NCBI GenBank assembly: GCA_009869945.1
Contig: WIXG01000143.1
Coordinates: 115,141-179,140, forward strand
Reading direction: 5' to 3'
From: Mesaphorura yosii
Lineage: Eukaryota > Arthropoda > Collembola > Poduromorpha > Tullbergiidae
Length of the DNA: 64,000 nt
The translations under genes were made by a program, and so were the position numbers. Each line of letters opens with the position of its first letter. Positions within the stretch are counted from its first letter, which is position 1. Shown in pieces: positions 36,301 to 49,679 of the stretch. The notes under the pieces were generated by a model that was given only the letters and a program-made list of their open reading frames with translations, made no database searches and had not been told where the DNA came from.

Positions 36301-38167
36301 TATAGCTGTCCCGTAGCGATTGCTCGCCGCATGCTCGTACGCTCCTGAAATCGATATCCAATTCCAATGTACTAATTATTGGTTTGTTTTTGATTTACAG
36401 CTCAGATCGAGATCATTCCATGCAAAGTATGCGGAGACAAGTCAAGCGGCGTCCATTATGGAGTGATAACATGTGAAGGATGCAAAGGTTTCTTCAGGCG
36501 GTCCCAGTCATCTGTAGTAAACTACCAATGTCCCCGTTCAAAGAATTGTGTGGTGGATAGAGTAAATCGGAATCGGTGTCAATACTGCCGACTTCAGAAA
36601 TGTCTGCGGCTGGGCATGTCGAGGGATGGTATGTGGAATTAACCTAATTAATAAAAGGTGTAATTCCGATGAAATCTAAAAAAATAATGACGTTTTGCTT
36701 GTAGCCGTCAAATTTGGTCGCATGTCCAAGAAACAACGGGAGAAGGTCGAAGACGAAGTGCGGTATCACAGAGCCCAGATGAAGGGACCGCCCGGCAGTG
36801 TGGACACGGCGCCAGACTCTTCGGAGTTCGACCCACCTTCGTCGTCTGATCAGAATTTGTACCCTAGCCCTTACAACCACTATCCAAATGAGTAAGTTCC
36901 TGTAATAAACTCTTGTAATTCAATATGGCCATATTTTCATATACTTATGTGTTTCACTTGCAGCAGCTACACTGCGAATACACCTTTCTTTGGAAGTTCA
37001 TCTACTGGAAACATAAGTTCATACGACAACATAGATTCAATAAGCTTCGTGGACTCCACAACACCTGGAAGCGGAACAACGTACGAAGCGCGGTCATCGC
37101 CCACAGAACTTCCGGTTCCGGACTCTGGTGGCATGATAATGAGTCCGTCGGCCCCTCCCAGTACAACAATTCCTCCAGATTCTGTTCAGATCTCGGAACT
37201 TCTAGCCAGAACAATAACAGATGCTCACAGTAGAACGTGCTTATATTCTAACGGTACATTTTAATTAGCCATAATTAATTTAAACTAATTAATTAATCAT
37301 TGCTAAAACGTTCCATTGTTTTATTACAGAGCAAGTGGCGGAAATGTTGCGTCGGCCGCAGGATATCAACAAAGTTTTATATTACAAAGATTTAACACAC
37401 GAGGAGCTCTGGCTTGAGGCTGCATCGCGTTTGACAGCAGTGGTTCAGCAAATAATAGAATTTGCGAAAATGGTGCCTGGCTTCATGAAGCTCCCGCAAG
37501 ACGATCAGATTGTGCTGCTGAAGGCCGGAGCGTTTGAGTTAGTCGTGCTGCGCGTGTCACGGCACTTTGATCCAGCTACAAACTCCGTCCTCTTCGGAGA
37601 AACGTTACTCCCACCAGAAGCCTTCATGACCGCAGATACAGTTGAAATGAAACTCGTATCTTCGATTTTTGAAGTTGCTCGTATTATCGCCGAACTTAAG
37701 CTCAGTGACACACAACTAGCCCTGTACTCTGCCTTCGTTCTTCTCTCTCCAGGTGACCATTTCGACTCCTGGCCCAGGATCACAGTTTTAACTTTGTATC
37801 AACTTTTTCAAGCAGATCGCGGTGGCATCAGGGGAGTCACAGAAATTGGCAGGCTGAACGCTGCTGTTCTCCGTTCGCTTAGATATGATGTTAGTAGGAC
37901 GCATCGTCATCCACTTAAAGGTGACGTTACCGTAGTCGACGCCTTGTTAGCCTGCTTACCTCAGTTAAGGTACGAAATTACAGCAATTACAATACATCTA
38001 ATTTTTTATTTAACTCCTCAAACATCTAAGCATTTCAATACCGCTTTTTGTCCGATTGCAGGGATGTAGGCCTGTTACATCTAGAAGCATTAGGACGATT
38101 AAGAAGAATGTCTCCCCATCTGGAATTTCCTGCCCTTCACAAAGAGTTGTTTGCAGTTGACACGTGA
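33332..38167 (+). CDS. HR3: Nuclear hormone receptor HR3 (ROR/NR1F family)
   Basis: Join 33332..33440, 36401..36628, 36705..36891, 36964..37253, 37330..37752, 37813..37969, 38062..38167, giving 499 residues. HR3 binds RORE half-sites and acts in the ecdysone/moulting cascade. Exon 1 encodes a short A/B domain starting MDLWDKIW and ending SIK, which joins in phase 1 to AQIEIIPC, as in insect HR3. The two-finger DNA-binding domain spans residues 44-110 with P-box CEGCKG. The C-terminal extension [20 protein letters not shown] is diagnostic for HR3/ROR. A Ser/Pro/Thr-rich hinge leads to the ligand-binding domain (about 272-499), with [21 protein letters not shown] and an AF-2 helix FPALHKELF near the end. 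The 60-nt intron 37753-37812 is stop-free and in frame. Intron 1 is 2.96 kb. Confidence 0.97.
33441..36400 (+). other. HR3 intron 1
   Basis: A 2.96-kb intron with donor AAAG/GTATTG and acceptor TTTACAG. I see no additional coding exon, RNA gene or transposon in it. As the only long intron of the gene it could contain alternative promoters, a common arrangement for HR3, but no specific element is recognised. Confidence 0.6.
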
Positions 38168-38850
38168 TTTGAACATTGAAAGGTAATCTGTAAGAATTAA
38201 GAAGCCAGACATCTATCACCTTCATTGCGTTGATTATGTCGTGTCATGGCTGATTAATCCGTTGCTCCCTTGAATGTTGAGTTTCCTTTTAGTTGCGTTG
38301 AATGACGCGCACTCAATTCGCGATAAGTCGTGAACAACGAAAGGACTCAAATTTGTCAGTTTTAGTTTGTCTTGTTTGTGCGTTGGTTTTCTAGGTGGAT
38401 GGATTGTCCCGTGCCGTGCCTGAGAGACTGGGGGCTGTGTACCTGTTCTAGCAGCATTGAATTACATGACCAGCAGTTCTCCTCGATGTGATGCTGTTTT
38501 TGATACAACTACCGGGTTGTGGTTTCTCCAATTTAACTAGTTAAGTATATTTCTATAGATGAAACGATATTGCACACCGAAAGAAATCCGTTAAAGTCTA
38601 TGTTATTGTGTTTTTAAGACAATCAAAGATGTGTAACGTGCGAATTTCAATATTTCTGTTGAATTTTTATACTTGAAATAAATTGCAAGGCCAGCAAATG
38701 TTCTCTGCAAACCCAATGGAAGCTTGAAGCATATGCGCTCATTAAGCATGAATCATGAAGACAAGACGGGCGGTGTAGTGGAAAGAAGACTGAACTAGTT
38801 TATTTGGAGCCGAAAGAGTAAAACTAGATAGCGAAACAAATTATAATAAA
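38168..38850. other. Tail-to-tail spacer between HR3 and teashirt
   Basis: It contains both 3' UTRs. HR3 has AATAAA at 38677-38682, about 510 nt after its stop. The teashirt-family gene has a minus-strand AATAAA (TTTATT at 38799-38804) about 47 nt after its stop, which implies a very short 3' UTR. Confidence 0.65.
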
Positions 38851-41800
38851 TTATTTGGAAGATAGTTGTTTGGCAAGTTCGGAATACTTTATGAATTTGG
38901 ATGCTGGAGAGTCCGCGTGAATCGGAGCCTCTTCTTTCGCCGCTCCATTGCCTCCAGCCCCGCCACCGGGCAACTTGTCTTCTTTCACGAAATGCATTTT
39001 TGCAAGATGATGCCTGTAAGCACCCTTCGACATGAACGATGTCTCGCAAAAGTTACATTTGAACATGTTGTCGGCGTCCCCGACCGGCCAGCTCATTCCA
39101 AGCAGACCAGATCCGTCCAGACCTGTAAATCACAATGCAAGAATCATACAACATTTCACCAACTGAATTTTAACATTGATAAAGGTTCATCGTCTCCGAA
39201 ACACTCACCAGCAGGTGACTGAGAGTTCGATGAGCTCGTGCTTGCTGGTCTCGAGGAAGACGCAGGTGTGCTGTCGGTTCGCGTATCGCAAAACTTTTGC
39301 AGTGCTGATATGGGTGATGAGTGTTGATTGCGATTGACTTGTGCGAAACCCGGCGAAGGTGGCGACTTGGCAGCCGATTCTTGACCACTCCCTCCAATTA
39401 ACTCAAACATTGAATTGAGCGCTGATAAACTACTCATTTTGGCTGAACCAGTTTTGTTTCGAGGCGATGCCTGCGGAAGCTGCTCTTCAGGCCCGTCCTC
39501 CAACAAAACTTTGTCCTCCGTTTCTTCCGTCGCGGAGTTTTGAGGTGATTCCGAGCTGGGAGTCCTTTCGCGTTGCTCGCTGCTTGGCTCGGAAGACGTG
39601 CTTTTAGGTCGATGGTGTGAAGAACGAAGATGCATAGTCGTTGGGAATGCAGTCGGGTCAACCAGTGGCTTTGTGTAGTCGACGGACTCGTCAATTCCGA
39701 GTCGTTTAAGTATACTGAGAGTAAGAAGGCGAATTAGTACACAGGTTGGCTAATAAATAGTCACAGTGCTTAACCACGAATAAAGATTCACCTTGTGCCA
39801 ACAGTAGAAGATATGCCAGAGCTAGTATTATTCGGGCCTTTAGCCTGATAATCGAATGACTTCTCAATCATTTTCTCGATTGCATTTAATACAGAGGAAG
39901 GTTCCTTCTTGTCATCCGCATCTTTGTCTTTCTCTGTGCTATTCTTCCTCTGCTTGATTGTCGCACCATGTCCAGAATTCTTGATTGACCTGTTCTTCGG
40001 AGAATTATCTTCGGATTTCTCACAAACTCGTAAGTGCTCGACGAATGTCGACGCAGGGACTTTTTCCGCGCATTTTTCGCACGAAATCAGAATTTCTTTC
40101 TTGTTAGATCCTGTGCTTGCGCGTTCAAGCTCCAGCAATTTGCGCACTGGCAAACTCTTCTTGCGCTTTTCCCTCGACTGTCGGCGACGAGATCCTGACT
40201 CGGTGATCGACCTCATTATGTGCTCTTTGTAGTGGGAGTTCTTCACCATGTGATTAGACAGTTCTTTCAAAGATGAGAAAGCCTGTAGTAAAAACCACAC
40301 AGATTTACCTCTCAATCACAATTTTAGAAGTATTCCTTAGCTAATTTGTCCTCCATTTACCTGATCGCAAACTTTACAAGTGAGAACGGCGCTAACGTGC
40401 GAAGTGGTTGAAGCTGACTTGTCCTCGTGAGATCGCCAAGAAATTAATTGCTCTTGTGATATAATATTTGTGTAATGCTGAGTTTGTTGCATATGCGAAG
40501 TCATTTCTGCAAGAGATCTGTAAGTGGTGTGGAAAAGAGTCATATTTATCTCAGTCTTACAATTTTGTCACGTATGCCTACGTAAACAGATATAAAAGTC
40601 GTACAATAACTCCTTTCCTTTACTTCACCTGCTCAGAACGAAATTTTCAACCTCGGAATAACCAAGAGAACTAACCTGAATGATTGTCCACACCACATAC
40701 ACTTGAGGATCTGACGAGTTTGCTCGGCTCCTTTTCCCAGCCACACGTCTTGCCCTCGGACTAATTTCCGTGGTAGATGAACAGTTTCTGCAACAAAATG
40801 AATTGCATCGTTCAATATATTCTGTTGACAATTAACCCTGAATCTTTAAAATGCAGTCTACCTTTGAGAAGTAATGAGTCATTTGTGGGAGAAGTCGAGT
40901 TTGTATGATTTCCCGCGGCGCCCGAAGGCGCTGACTTTGGCGAACTAGCCGGAAGTGGAGGCCCGTGTTTCGCTTCCTTCATGTGAATACTTAACGCTGA
41001 CAGCGATGGAAATGTGAGCCTGCAGCAGACACACTTCAGAACGTCTTTGGTGCCACATGCACTTTGAGCTAACCATTGAGCTTGCCACGATGAAGTTGAA
41101 CCTGATACATAAACCCCATTTTTAATATTAGCCGATTTATTCATAGGTCATAGCTACGTGCTATACCTTTAGCGCTGGGAGATGCATTCGCATCCAGTGC
41201 GCCCACTCGGCTAAGTTCACTCATTTTCTCTAAAGCTTTAGAAGTTAAGTCTGGATTTGGATGCAGAATACTGCCGTTCCAAGGAGCTCGGCTGTCCATC
41301 GATGGCTTGTGTTTTCTGGACAGGGCGGGCGGGGCCGTTTTGGGCTGCGATACAGAAAGATCAAGAGGTGATTCTCCCATCGGTGGGTTGAGTACGCTGA
41401 AACGGCTTGAATTGTTGCTGTTTCCATTGATTGGGCTTTCACGTTTTGGCACATTGTTTCTGCTAAAATGAACAAAAACACATTTAGATATCGTTGCAAT
41501 CTTTTACAAGTTATGATCAAGTTCTCGTCAGATTGACTCACCGTGATTCTGGAACCCATTCGCCTGACCTCGTGTCGTCGTCATCTGACGCACTCATCGA
41601 TTCATCTTCATCCGGTTCTGGATCTTCTGGAAAACAGCAAACAAACAGAAATATTTAAACACTCTTGACTGAATCTCAGAATTATATATTGATTTATTGT
41701 TAGTGAGATCAGTCTTCAATGATCACTGACGAATGACTCACCTGGCGTTATTTGCATAGGTTCATCCGCAATCTCGAGGGCTCCGACCCCACCGGGCGCG

Positions 41801-44800
41801 GCTTTGGCGAGTCGGGCCTGGTTTTCGAGCTCCCCTGCAATGCAAAGAATTAAATACATTGGAATTAGGAAAGGCCAACACAATAACGTACAACTAACTA
41901 TAACTTGTGCCAAATCGGTTCTAAAACTTGGTCGAAAGTTAAAGTGAAGTCAAATCCTATATTGAAACAATTGACGAATTTGTGCTTTTGACCCCAGTTC
42001 ATTTGCGCATTTTTACGACACAAACCAAAAGAAGTTTCACAGGACTTCTTGAAACTGGGCTCGGATTGAAAGGATCTGGACAGTTCGTAGCACGAATACT
42101 GGGATCGATCTCGAAGGCGATGGCGGCTTGGCATGGCATGATGTTGACAATAAATTCGCGTTATTCGCATACCCCGCACGGCACGAGTACGGCCATATTT
42201 CGTCGGATTTATTTGTTGGAATTAAATAATAAATAATACAGTAATAGCGATCGTGACAAAAACGTAGATGAGATGCACCATAAGTTTTGTCGGGGTTGAC
42301 GACGACGATGGCGGCAACGACGCTGCAGCTCCGCTACTTGGTATTGGATGATGAAAGTGGAAGTGCAATAACAATAATAATAATGAAATGGCCACGCACA
42401 CGTACTCGTCGCACCTATTCTCCATTCCAGCGCCTAGCAGTCGAATCTATCTCCAGTTTTCCAGGCAAAGCAGTCGGAGTCGCCTTCACGCTTTGGAACT
42501 CGTCTACTTTGTGCTTTGTGTTGCGCTTTTGCATTTGTTTCGGACTAGCGTGTCGCGAAGCGAAGGAGACGACGACGACGCTTTTCCTGGATTTATGCAC
42601 ATCCGAGCCTTTTAATTAGAAACATATACATGTCAGCGCTACGGGAGCAATGAGCATGGTGGTAATTATGCATTTGTCTTGGTAAACCGTATTAATATGC
42701 ATGCATTGCCATTGCCGTCGCGGGTCCCTGTCACAGCGAAAGCTGCCAGCACTTAGCGTTAGCGACTTTCCAGGTCAATTATCGTGAGCTCAGCAAAATT
42801 AGTAAATTCAATCAGAACTTCAGGGATTGCCATTATCATTGTGTTACATTGCGCAATTAAGCAAGTCCAAAAATTTGGAGTCTGAACCGTACAAAGAGGA
42901 ATTCTTGTCACGAAATGCAACGCGTCTCTTCTGATGATGATCTCATCATAACGCTAATGGTATTACAAACTAATTTGACGCCGCGAGACGTGAGAACCTG
43001 AAGCGCACCTCGCACCTGTACTGGCTGAGTTCATCAGTAAATAATTAAGTTTCAGGACCCAGAGTACAAAGGAATTCAGCGTAGCTCAGTCAACTCAAGA
43101 CAAGAGCCTAGGCAAGTCAGTCATGAATAGGACGATCATGCCCTCTCATACAATTGCAGCATTTGTGACGGTCGTCGTCTTATTAACTTGACGGATTGTG
43201 ACGATGACGAGCTGACTTTGACTACTCTGCACTGCTGTCTGCCTATCAGGGCATTGATTTGTGACAATTCACAGCCACCAGAGCTTAAATATGCATGGTC
43301 GCCTAATTCGTGGGTGCATTATGATTCGTCGTGTCGGCATTAGCATTTTCCACTGCGCGAAAGAATGGGAGCCGTTTCCATTTCACTGCACGCCATTCCA
43401 GGAGGTCATGGAGGCGAAGTTTCCATGTGCCAAGTCAAGTCAAGTCAAGCCAAGCCAAGTCACAATCGCAGTCGCATGTTGGTGCTGGCGTTTGTGAAGG
43501 TAGAGTGTATTTAAAAGAGGGGCAACTCAAGACCAAAAGTTACTTAAGTCCGACTACTCTTCATTTAAGTAGAAATGTCTTGGGGATATAATGCAGTATA
43601 GACAGTTACGGGCAGCAGAGCAGTCATGGCAGCCAGCAGCAGCCGAGTGCCAGAACAGAGTCGAGCAGGGCTGGCAGGCAGGCAGGAAAGCCGTTTCTCT
43701 TTGAAGAAAAACCAAAAACCATGCGATTTATTGTTAAGTTCGGCGTGATTCGTGATGGCAATAAATCGTCACGGCGAACATTTTTCTGAAGGATTTGTAG
43801 CCGAGAAAACCTCCCCTCAGATGCAGAGTTTGAGATTTATGTTTGACAAGTGACATTCTCTGGACTCCCTCCCCGCACCCCCCTTTTATATTTTATGACT
43901 GCTATAACTCATAGAGCATGAAGTTACGAGCGACTCACGGAGCAGGACGGGCAGGGCGAGCAACTGGGAACAACTTCTGCCGGTCTGCCATCGCCTCAAC
44001 CTGAATCAACATTCATCAATAACTCATTATTGGAGCGCATCAGCAATTATTAGTTTCTTTTGTCTCGCATTTGTATACGTGATACTTCGCCGACGCGAAG
44101 TGCGCGATTGCGCCGTGGCAGTTCATCACCAGCCGACCAGACACTGGCACGTCTCAGATTGTAATCTGACTAAAAGCTACAACTACTTACTGCTCCACGA
44201 CGCTCTGCCTGCACTGCGCCTCGTTCTTCTAAACTTGGTTCGGTTTTGGTCTTATTAAGAACAACTCTTTGACTTTTTCCTTTCTTCTCATAATTTACTG
44301 CATAATATAAATCTCCGCGGTGAATAAGATCTCTTGCACACATAAATCTCGGACTATTTCCTGTCAGTCAGTCTCCCAAATGAATGGCCCGCCGGATCGC
44401 GATCGCGCACTGCAGTCAAATTACACGTTGCACCCAAACATTGAGGAACCAGGAACGGACACGACACGACGCATGTTAATTGATTTGTGTTGCCTGACTT
44501 CGCTCTGAGTCAGGATGCTGGACACGTAAAGTGCAATTGCGTTCTATCCGTCAGAGCAGTACGGAAGATAGCGATGGAGAAGCGAATGCGTATCGCGTAT
44601 CGATTTCCCATGACGAGGAAGGACAGGAATTAAGACGGGCCGGGACTGGTGCTGGCTCCGCATGACGCGTTGATTGACAAAGGGATAGTGTTTCTCTCGA
44701 CCAGCAGCGACGGACGAGGAGGACGAGAGGGGCTTGCATTCATTTAGGCAGACCTTGGCAGTTGCCTGGCATGGCCTGACTCCGCGATTCATGTTCTCGT

Positions 44801-47800
44801 GAGTCTCATCGCATTATTGCTGGGTTGCTGCGAGAGGATGTGGAGAAAAGCTATCAAAGCTGTCACATAATTCACCGGGTTTTGAGTCTGCGATTCATCA
44901 CGGGGCGACTCTGTGCGCGAAGGCATCAAATGCTTCTAAAATATATAATTCTTACCATTTCTGACAACCTAAATGGCTCTTTTTTGCTGCTGCGCTCTAT
45001 TCCATTTATAAAATATAGTTTTTGGATCCTTTATTGCTGCGCCGAGGCATCATGGCAAGGCAGCCTGGCAGAGGAGGCAGGACAATTCGTCCGTCCTGAC
45101 TACACAACTTCAATCTCAATGTTTCTTCGTCACGAAGCACGGGCGAGATACGCAACATTCCAACGCCGTGCCGTGCCGTGATCCGACACACGGACTTTTG
45201 GCCAACGTCGTACATCACTAAATACCCTCGCTTGTTAACTGCCATGCAAAATAAGCCTCTTTCGCTCCTACTGACCATCGCACGCAAAAGAGAAAGAACT
45301 GAACCCTTGCCGCCCTCCACACAAAGAGCAAAGTCGCAAATGGCGAAATGTGTGAAATTCTTGAGCAGCGAGCGGCCGGGCGGTGATCAAAGCCAAAGCC
45401 AGAAAATGAAATTATAATTTAGTGCGAATGCCATCGCCCATCTCCGTCGCCCTCATCTTATGATGCGACGGCTGCCACTGCCATCATGTACGATTGAAAT
45501 TTGGCGTCGTCCTCCATCGCCATCGCATCGCGAGCAATGATATATAATTCGCACCACATGTCAGCTATTAATCTGCCACACCGCAGTTATTTTAAGAAGC
45601 AGATTGATGCCTTCACTCTACCAACACTGACACTTCTTGCATACGTGCACTCCGCGTCGCACGGCCAGAGAACCGAAAATCCCGATGATGTGATCTCCTT
45701 CGCGAGGAATTTGTCTTTGAATTCGTGCCCCACCAGACAAGAGCAAGTACAAAAGCTAAGAACTGGCAGAGTACGCGATGACGATATTATTATTGTTCAG
45801 TTGTTCACGTACATCATCATAATTCTCACACCCGCTCAGGCTGCTCCACATTTTGCGCCTTTCGCGCTATAATGGCATATAATTCCACCATATGCGATGA
45901 GCAATACGCCAATGTGGATATGCAAAGTGCTGGACCGTGGATCCTCCTTCCCACATTCTATTTTACATATTTGGACACGGACTGCATTCGGGATTTGGAC
46001 TGTCAGCTATGCAATGGCGATTGATGGAACCGAATCAAAACCGAATGCATTGAAATCGAACATTGAAGGCCAGTGCAGCCAACAGCTCAGCTATTCAGCG
46101 ACAGCAGCAGGTTGAAGTTGAGTTAAGAAAGATTGATAGTTGATGTTGATGATTGTTATTGTCCACGAAGACGCGACGCGACGCGCATCGCACAAGAGGC
46201 AGAGAAAGAAAGAAAGACATTCTTGTGTCTTAAAGCCACGACGCAGGCAGGCCGAGCAATGAGCACCGAGCAAGACGACCGACCATTCATTCCTTCAAGT
46301 AATCAATCAATATTTCATCTTATTGTGAGCATATTCCTCTGCTGTTTCGGTCCGTCTCCTGCCTGCCTGCCACGAAAGGACTCGGCTTCAGTCAAGTCGG
46401 TCCAACTCCAAGACAGTGGTAACTCATAATTTTGATCTTTTAATTCCTTTCCTTCTTCATCGCTCGTCTCTCTTCGCTGACGCTGGATTATCCCACAACA
46501 AATACGACTCGGGCACAAGCACAAGAAGATTCTCGACACCTAATCTTCTATTTTACTCTTCTAATCCTTCTTCTACATACGGATGCTGATGCTTGGATCA
46601 CACTGGCATTATAACCGTGCCACCACGATCCGCGATGATGATCCGAAGCCGTCAACTCCTCAACACCGAACCGCGGCCCGACTATTCGTCATCTTGATCG
46701 CATCATCTCATCTCCGCAGCCCAACGCGACAGCGACCGTGATGAAGATCATCGTAAAGATAATGCGAGGAAATTAATTCCTGTTGTTGCACAATTTCTCT
46801 TGCAGCTCGATTTAGCACGACGACTACAACAAACGATGCGACACAACGCGAAATTAAACTCTAAGCTGATTTGGCGTTGAGAAATGCAATTCATCGTCGG
46901 AGCATTGCGAGTGCGCGAGCAGTTGCGCGGAGAGAGCTCGGTTCATTAGAGGGGAAATGGAAATTGTCCAGGTGGACCATAAATCAAAGTGTGGAGAATA
47001 AAAGGACTGGCAGGCAGGCAGGCATCACAAAAACTGAAACGGAGTTTGGAATTCGTGATTGATAGCTGCCATTAAGAATGACACTTCGAGGTTTGACTTA
47101 TGGGAGTCCGTCCACCACCTCACCTCACCCAAACAACGCCCCTCCGGCAATAGCACAGCGCATTTGTCCAACAAGTGGCCTGTATAGTGAGCGAGCGAGT
47201 GTGAGAGCTCGCATGCGAGTAATTGTGAGCTGCATTAATACGATTACATATTACGCATTAGGCATTGTGGCGAGTCGGAACACGGCATACGGTGGAAAAA
47301 GATTTGTCCATTTGACTCATCAACGAACGACAACAAACGAACGACGGACGGACGGACGAGCGACAGAGACAGAAAGAGAAAGTCAGTTACAACACGACAT
47401 GGCAGGTTTGCAGAGCTCTGCCTTGCTTCTGCCTGGTTCCGTCGTGGTGGACACTTTAAAGATGAATCTTCGATTCCAAAACACAACACAGGCACGCCGA
47501 GGCGAGCTGCCGAGTCTCAAGCAGACCGAGCAGTGGAGAATAGAACCAGGCAGGCAGGCAGGCGGGCGCATGGCCTGCTGGAATAATATCATGCCGCTGC
47601 CTGCCTGGCTGTCAGAGTTGAGCGACTCACGTCGTGTTGGATGCGTGAAGAAAATAGGATCGATAGGAAATGACTGGCAACGTCCTCGCAGCAGAGTGCA
47701 GTCCATGACGGATCGATGGGAAATGACTGACATGAGCAAGACCTTAACCTGGCAACAGCGGAGAGGCCACGAATCGATGACACAATGAATGACAACTTCC

Positions 47801-49679
47801 AACTTCTTTAACGCTACGCGAGCACCAAGAACCACCACCATCGGCAGCAGCAACCGAGAGCGATGTGGTGGGAGTAACTGACGCAGCAGCCTGCTTCCTC
47901 TCTGGCCCTCGCACTGATGCTGAAGCACGGATATTGCCAATGGCAGCAGCAGGAATGGCGAATCAATGGACAACGATACTGATACTGTGACGAATCAATC
48001 CAAATTAATGAAATTAAATTAGCACAAAAGAAATGCCGTGACGCTTGGTCTCACTAGACTCATTTCCCAATCAATCAGCGTTCAATCTTGTCCACTACGC
48101 AATTAAATGAGTACGGACCATTCGACCAATCGAAGACGGACAGAATCAGCAAAAATTCACATCACAAATGTCCACCAGATCGGTCTATTCCTGCCTATTG
48201 ATGGTTCTACTGATTGACATTTTAGTCTGCCCAGGTGCTAACAATGAAATCCAAGTTCAGCTATGAAGCATGCAATTAAAATAGCCGCTGTTATGATAAA
48301 AGGAGCTGCCATTGAACTTCATGCATATTTTGGCACATGAGTGCCACTTCTCAATTACCTTGTTAGTGGTGTAAGTTTACGAGTAAATGTCGTCTAATAA
48401 GTATATTTTGCTGTAAGAAACACGACAGAAATCAAAAGGTTCAGCATTCTGTAGGAAATTACTAGTTTGACAGTGACCAAATCAAAATCACATCTGACCA
48501 TCTGAGATACTCTATCCGCAAATATTCGTTGACGACTTTGATCTTAAAACAAAGGCCGACAAGGTCGATATTCAACCTAGTACTACTGTATTTTGGTCTA
48601 AGTGGCAATTCGACGCCAAAACGAACGAAAGTTCGGGGTCCGGGAGTACAAAACTCCAGAATGATGTCACAGATGCAATTCATAATTTAAATGTTGGTCG
48701 TCCTGCTTCCTTAAAACAAGAAACAGAAACAATGCGTTGTGACATGAACACGACAAAGACAAAATTGTCACCACGCAGCGACTGTGCAGTAGTGCAGTGA
48801 AGCTAGCAAAGCTAGCGGCGGGCTTTAGCCCGCCGGGTTTCACCTCGGGCAGAACCCCGCGTTGACAATCTAAGGCTATCGGTGTCAAGTCTTTTTCATT
48901 TAAGCATTCAATTAAACTAACAAGTTTTAGCGCCGCTAGTGCAGCAGTCAGTGCACTGTGCATATGAAACAGTCTAGCAGCAAGCAGAAGCATGGCGCCG
49001 AAGGTGTCCTGGCACGTCGTCGGGCTTCCAGTCGATGCAAGACTCAGCGTCATTTCGTTTTTCCAGTTCAGGTTCAAATAAACGGTATGGACTCGGATAG
49101 ATGAACTTGAACATTACTCTCTTTAAAAGAGATGAAGGAGTGGAACGGCGAGCCAATATTCATTTTCAACATGCATTCTGTAGCGAATGAGTCATTCACG
49201 AGGCTTCAAGAATTCAGGATTCTTTTTAGTAGTAGAAGTAACAATATGATTACGATGCTCACTTTCAGCTTGAGCATGTGACATGTTCCGCTGAGATGAT
49301 GAAGAGCTTGAGATCTCAATTTGCCTCTTGCGCGTGCGACGACACTTGTCGTCCGAGATGCTGTCACTTTTCTACATAATTAGCGCACACTTAAAGAAAA
49401 ATCACGAGCAACGAAACGCGACGCGGTGAAGAAATGTCGCCTCGCCGGTTGTGGCTGCAAAGTAAGTCCGAGTTTGAGATGATGAGCCCGAGACTCTGTT
49501 TCTCTGCTGCTCTTTGTTGTCGTGCATTAAGGAAAAGTGATTGTCAAGCACAGACAGTCGCAGGGTTGTGGAGGCGCAGCAGCTCGGTGACATACGTCAG
49601 TCACAGAATATTAGCAGAGATAAATTAATTTGTACTTACATTTCATTCGTTTTGGACAGTCTTGTTTACGACGTGGCAT
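38851..49679 (-). CDS. tsh: Teashirt/Tiptop-family zinc-finger transcription factor
   Basis: Complement join 38851..39122, 39209..39714, 39792..40282, 40361..40517, 40676..40787, 40862..41101, 41167..41459, 41542..41626, 41742..41834, 49640..49679, giving 762 residues. Exon 1 encodes MPRRKQDCPKRMK, the conserved start of Teashirt proteins, and joins in phase to an acidic region (DEDESMSASDDDD). PLDLS at 104-108 is a CtBP co-repressor docking motif. Widely spaced C2H2 fingers with the family's C-x2-C-x12-H-x5-H pattern lie at about 194-216, 280-302 and 335-357. An atypical Cys pair (CEKC) follows in exon 8, and a C-terminal finger at 695-716 sits just before the ending SELAKQ. Teashirt proteins are homeotic-type repressors in trunk and appendage patterning. 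No homeodomain is seen, unlike vertebrate TSHZ and as expected for arthropods. I cannot tell tsh from tio. Confidence 0.95.
43433..43463. repeat. AAGTC/AAGCC pentamer microsatellite
   Basis: About five tandem copies of AAGTC or AAGCC are seen within teashirt intron 1. Confidence 0.75.
47009..47024. repeat. GGCA microsatellite
   Basis: Four perfect GGCA units. Similar tracts occur at about 43672-43687 and 47549-47565, so this tetramer recurs across the intron. Confidence 0.8.
48800..48836 (-). mobile_element. Possible Helitron-like 3' terminus
   Basis: On the minus strand a 9-bp GC stem with 2-nt loop (48817-48836) is followed directly by CTAGCTTTGCTAG, so a CTAG lies 9-12 nt after a stem-loop, as at Helitron 3' ends. 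The base after CTAG is C, not the usual T, and no 5' TC end was found, so this may be a fragment or simply a hairpin. Confidence 0.3.

Larger units (their letters stand above)
41835..49639 (-). other. teashirt-family intron 1 (7.8 kb)
   Basis: Donor GTAAGTAC at 49639 and acceptor ATTGCAG at 41835 join in phase 1. No coding exon is recognised inside. It carries GGCA microsatellites (about 43672-43687, 47009-47024, 47549-47565), an AAGTC/AAGCC tract (about 43433-43463), an ACGG/ACGA-rich tract near 47325-47360 and a strong GC hairpin at 48817-48836. Long overlapping open frames at 47078-47973 on both strands look like chance in stop-poor sequence. Introns of this size in patterning genes often hold enhancers; that is inference. 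Confidence 0.7.

Noticed and set aside
47078-47973. Overlapping frames of 236 codons (+) and 196 codons (-) in the teashirt intron
   Set aside because: Both strands are open because the sequence is stop-poor and contains simple repeats; neither product has a recognisable domain.
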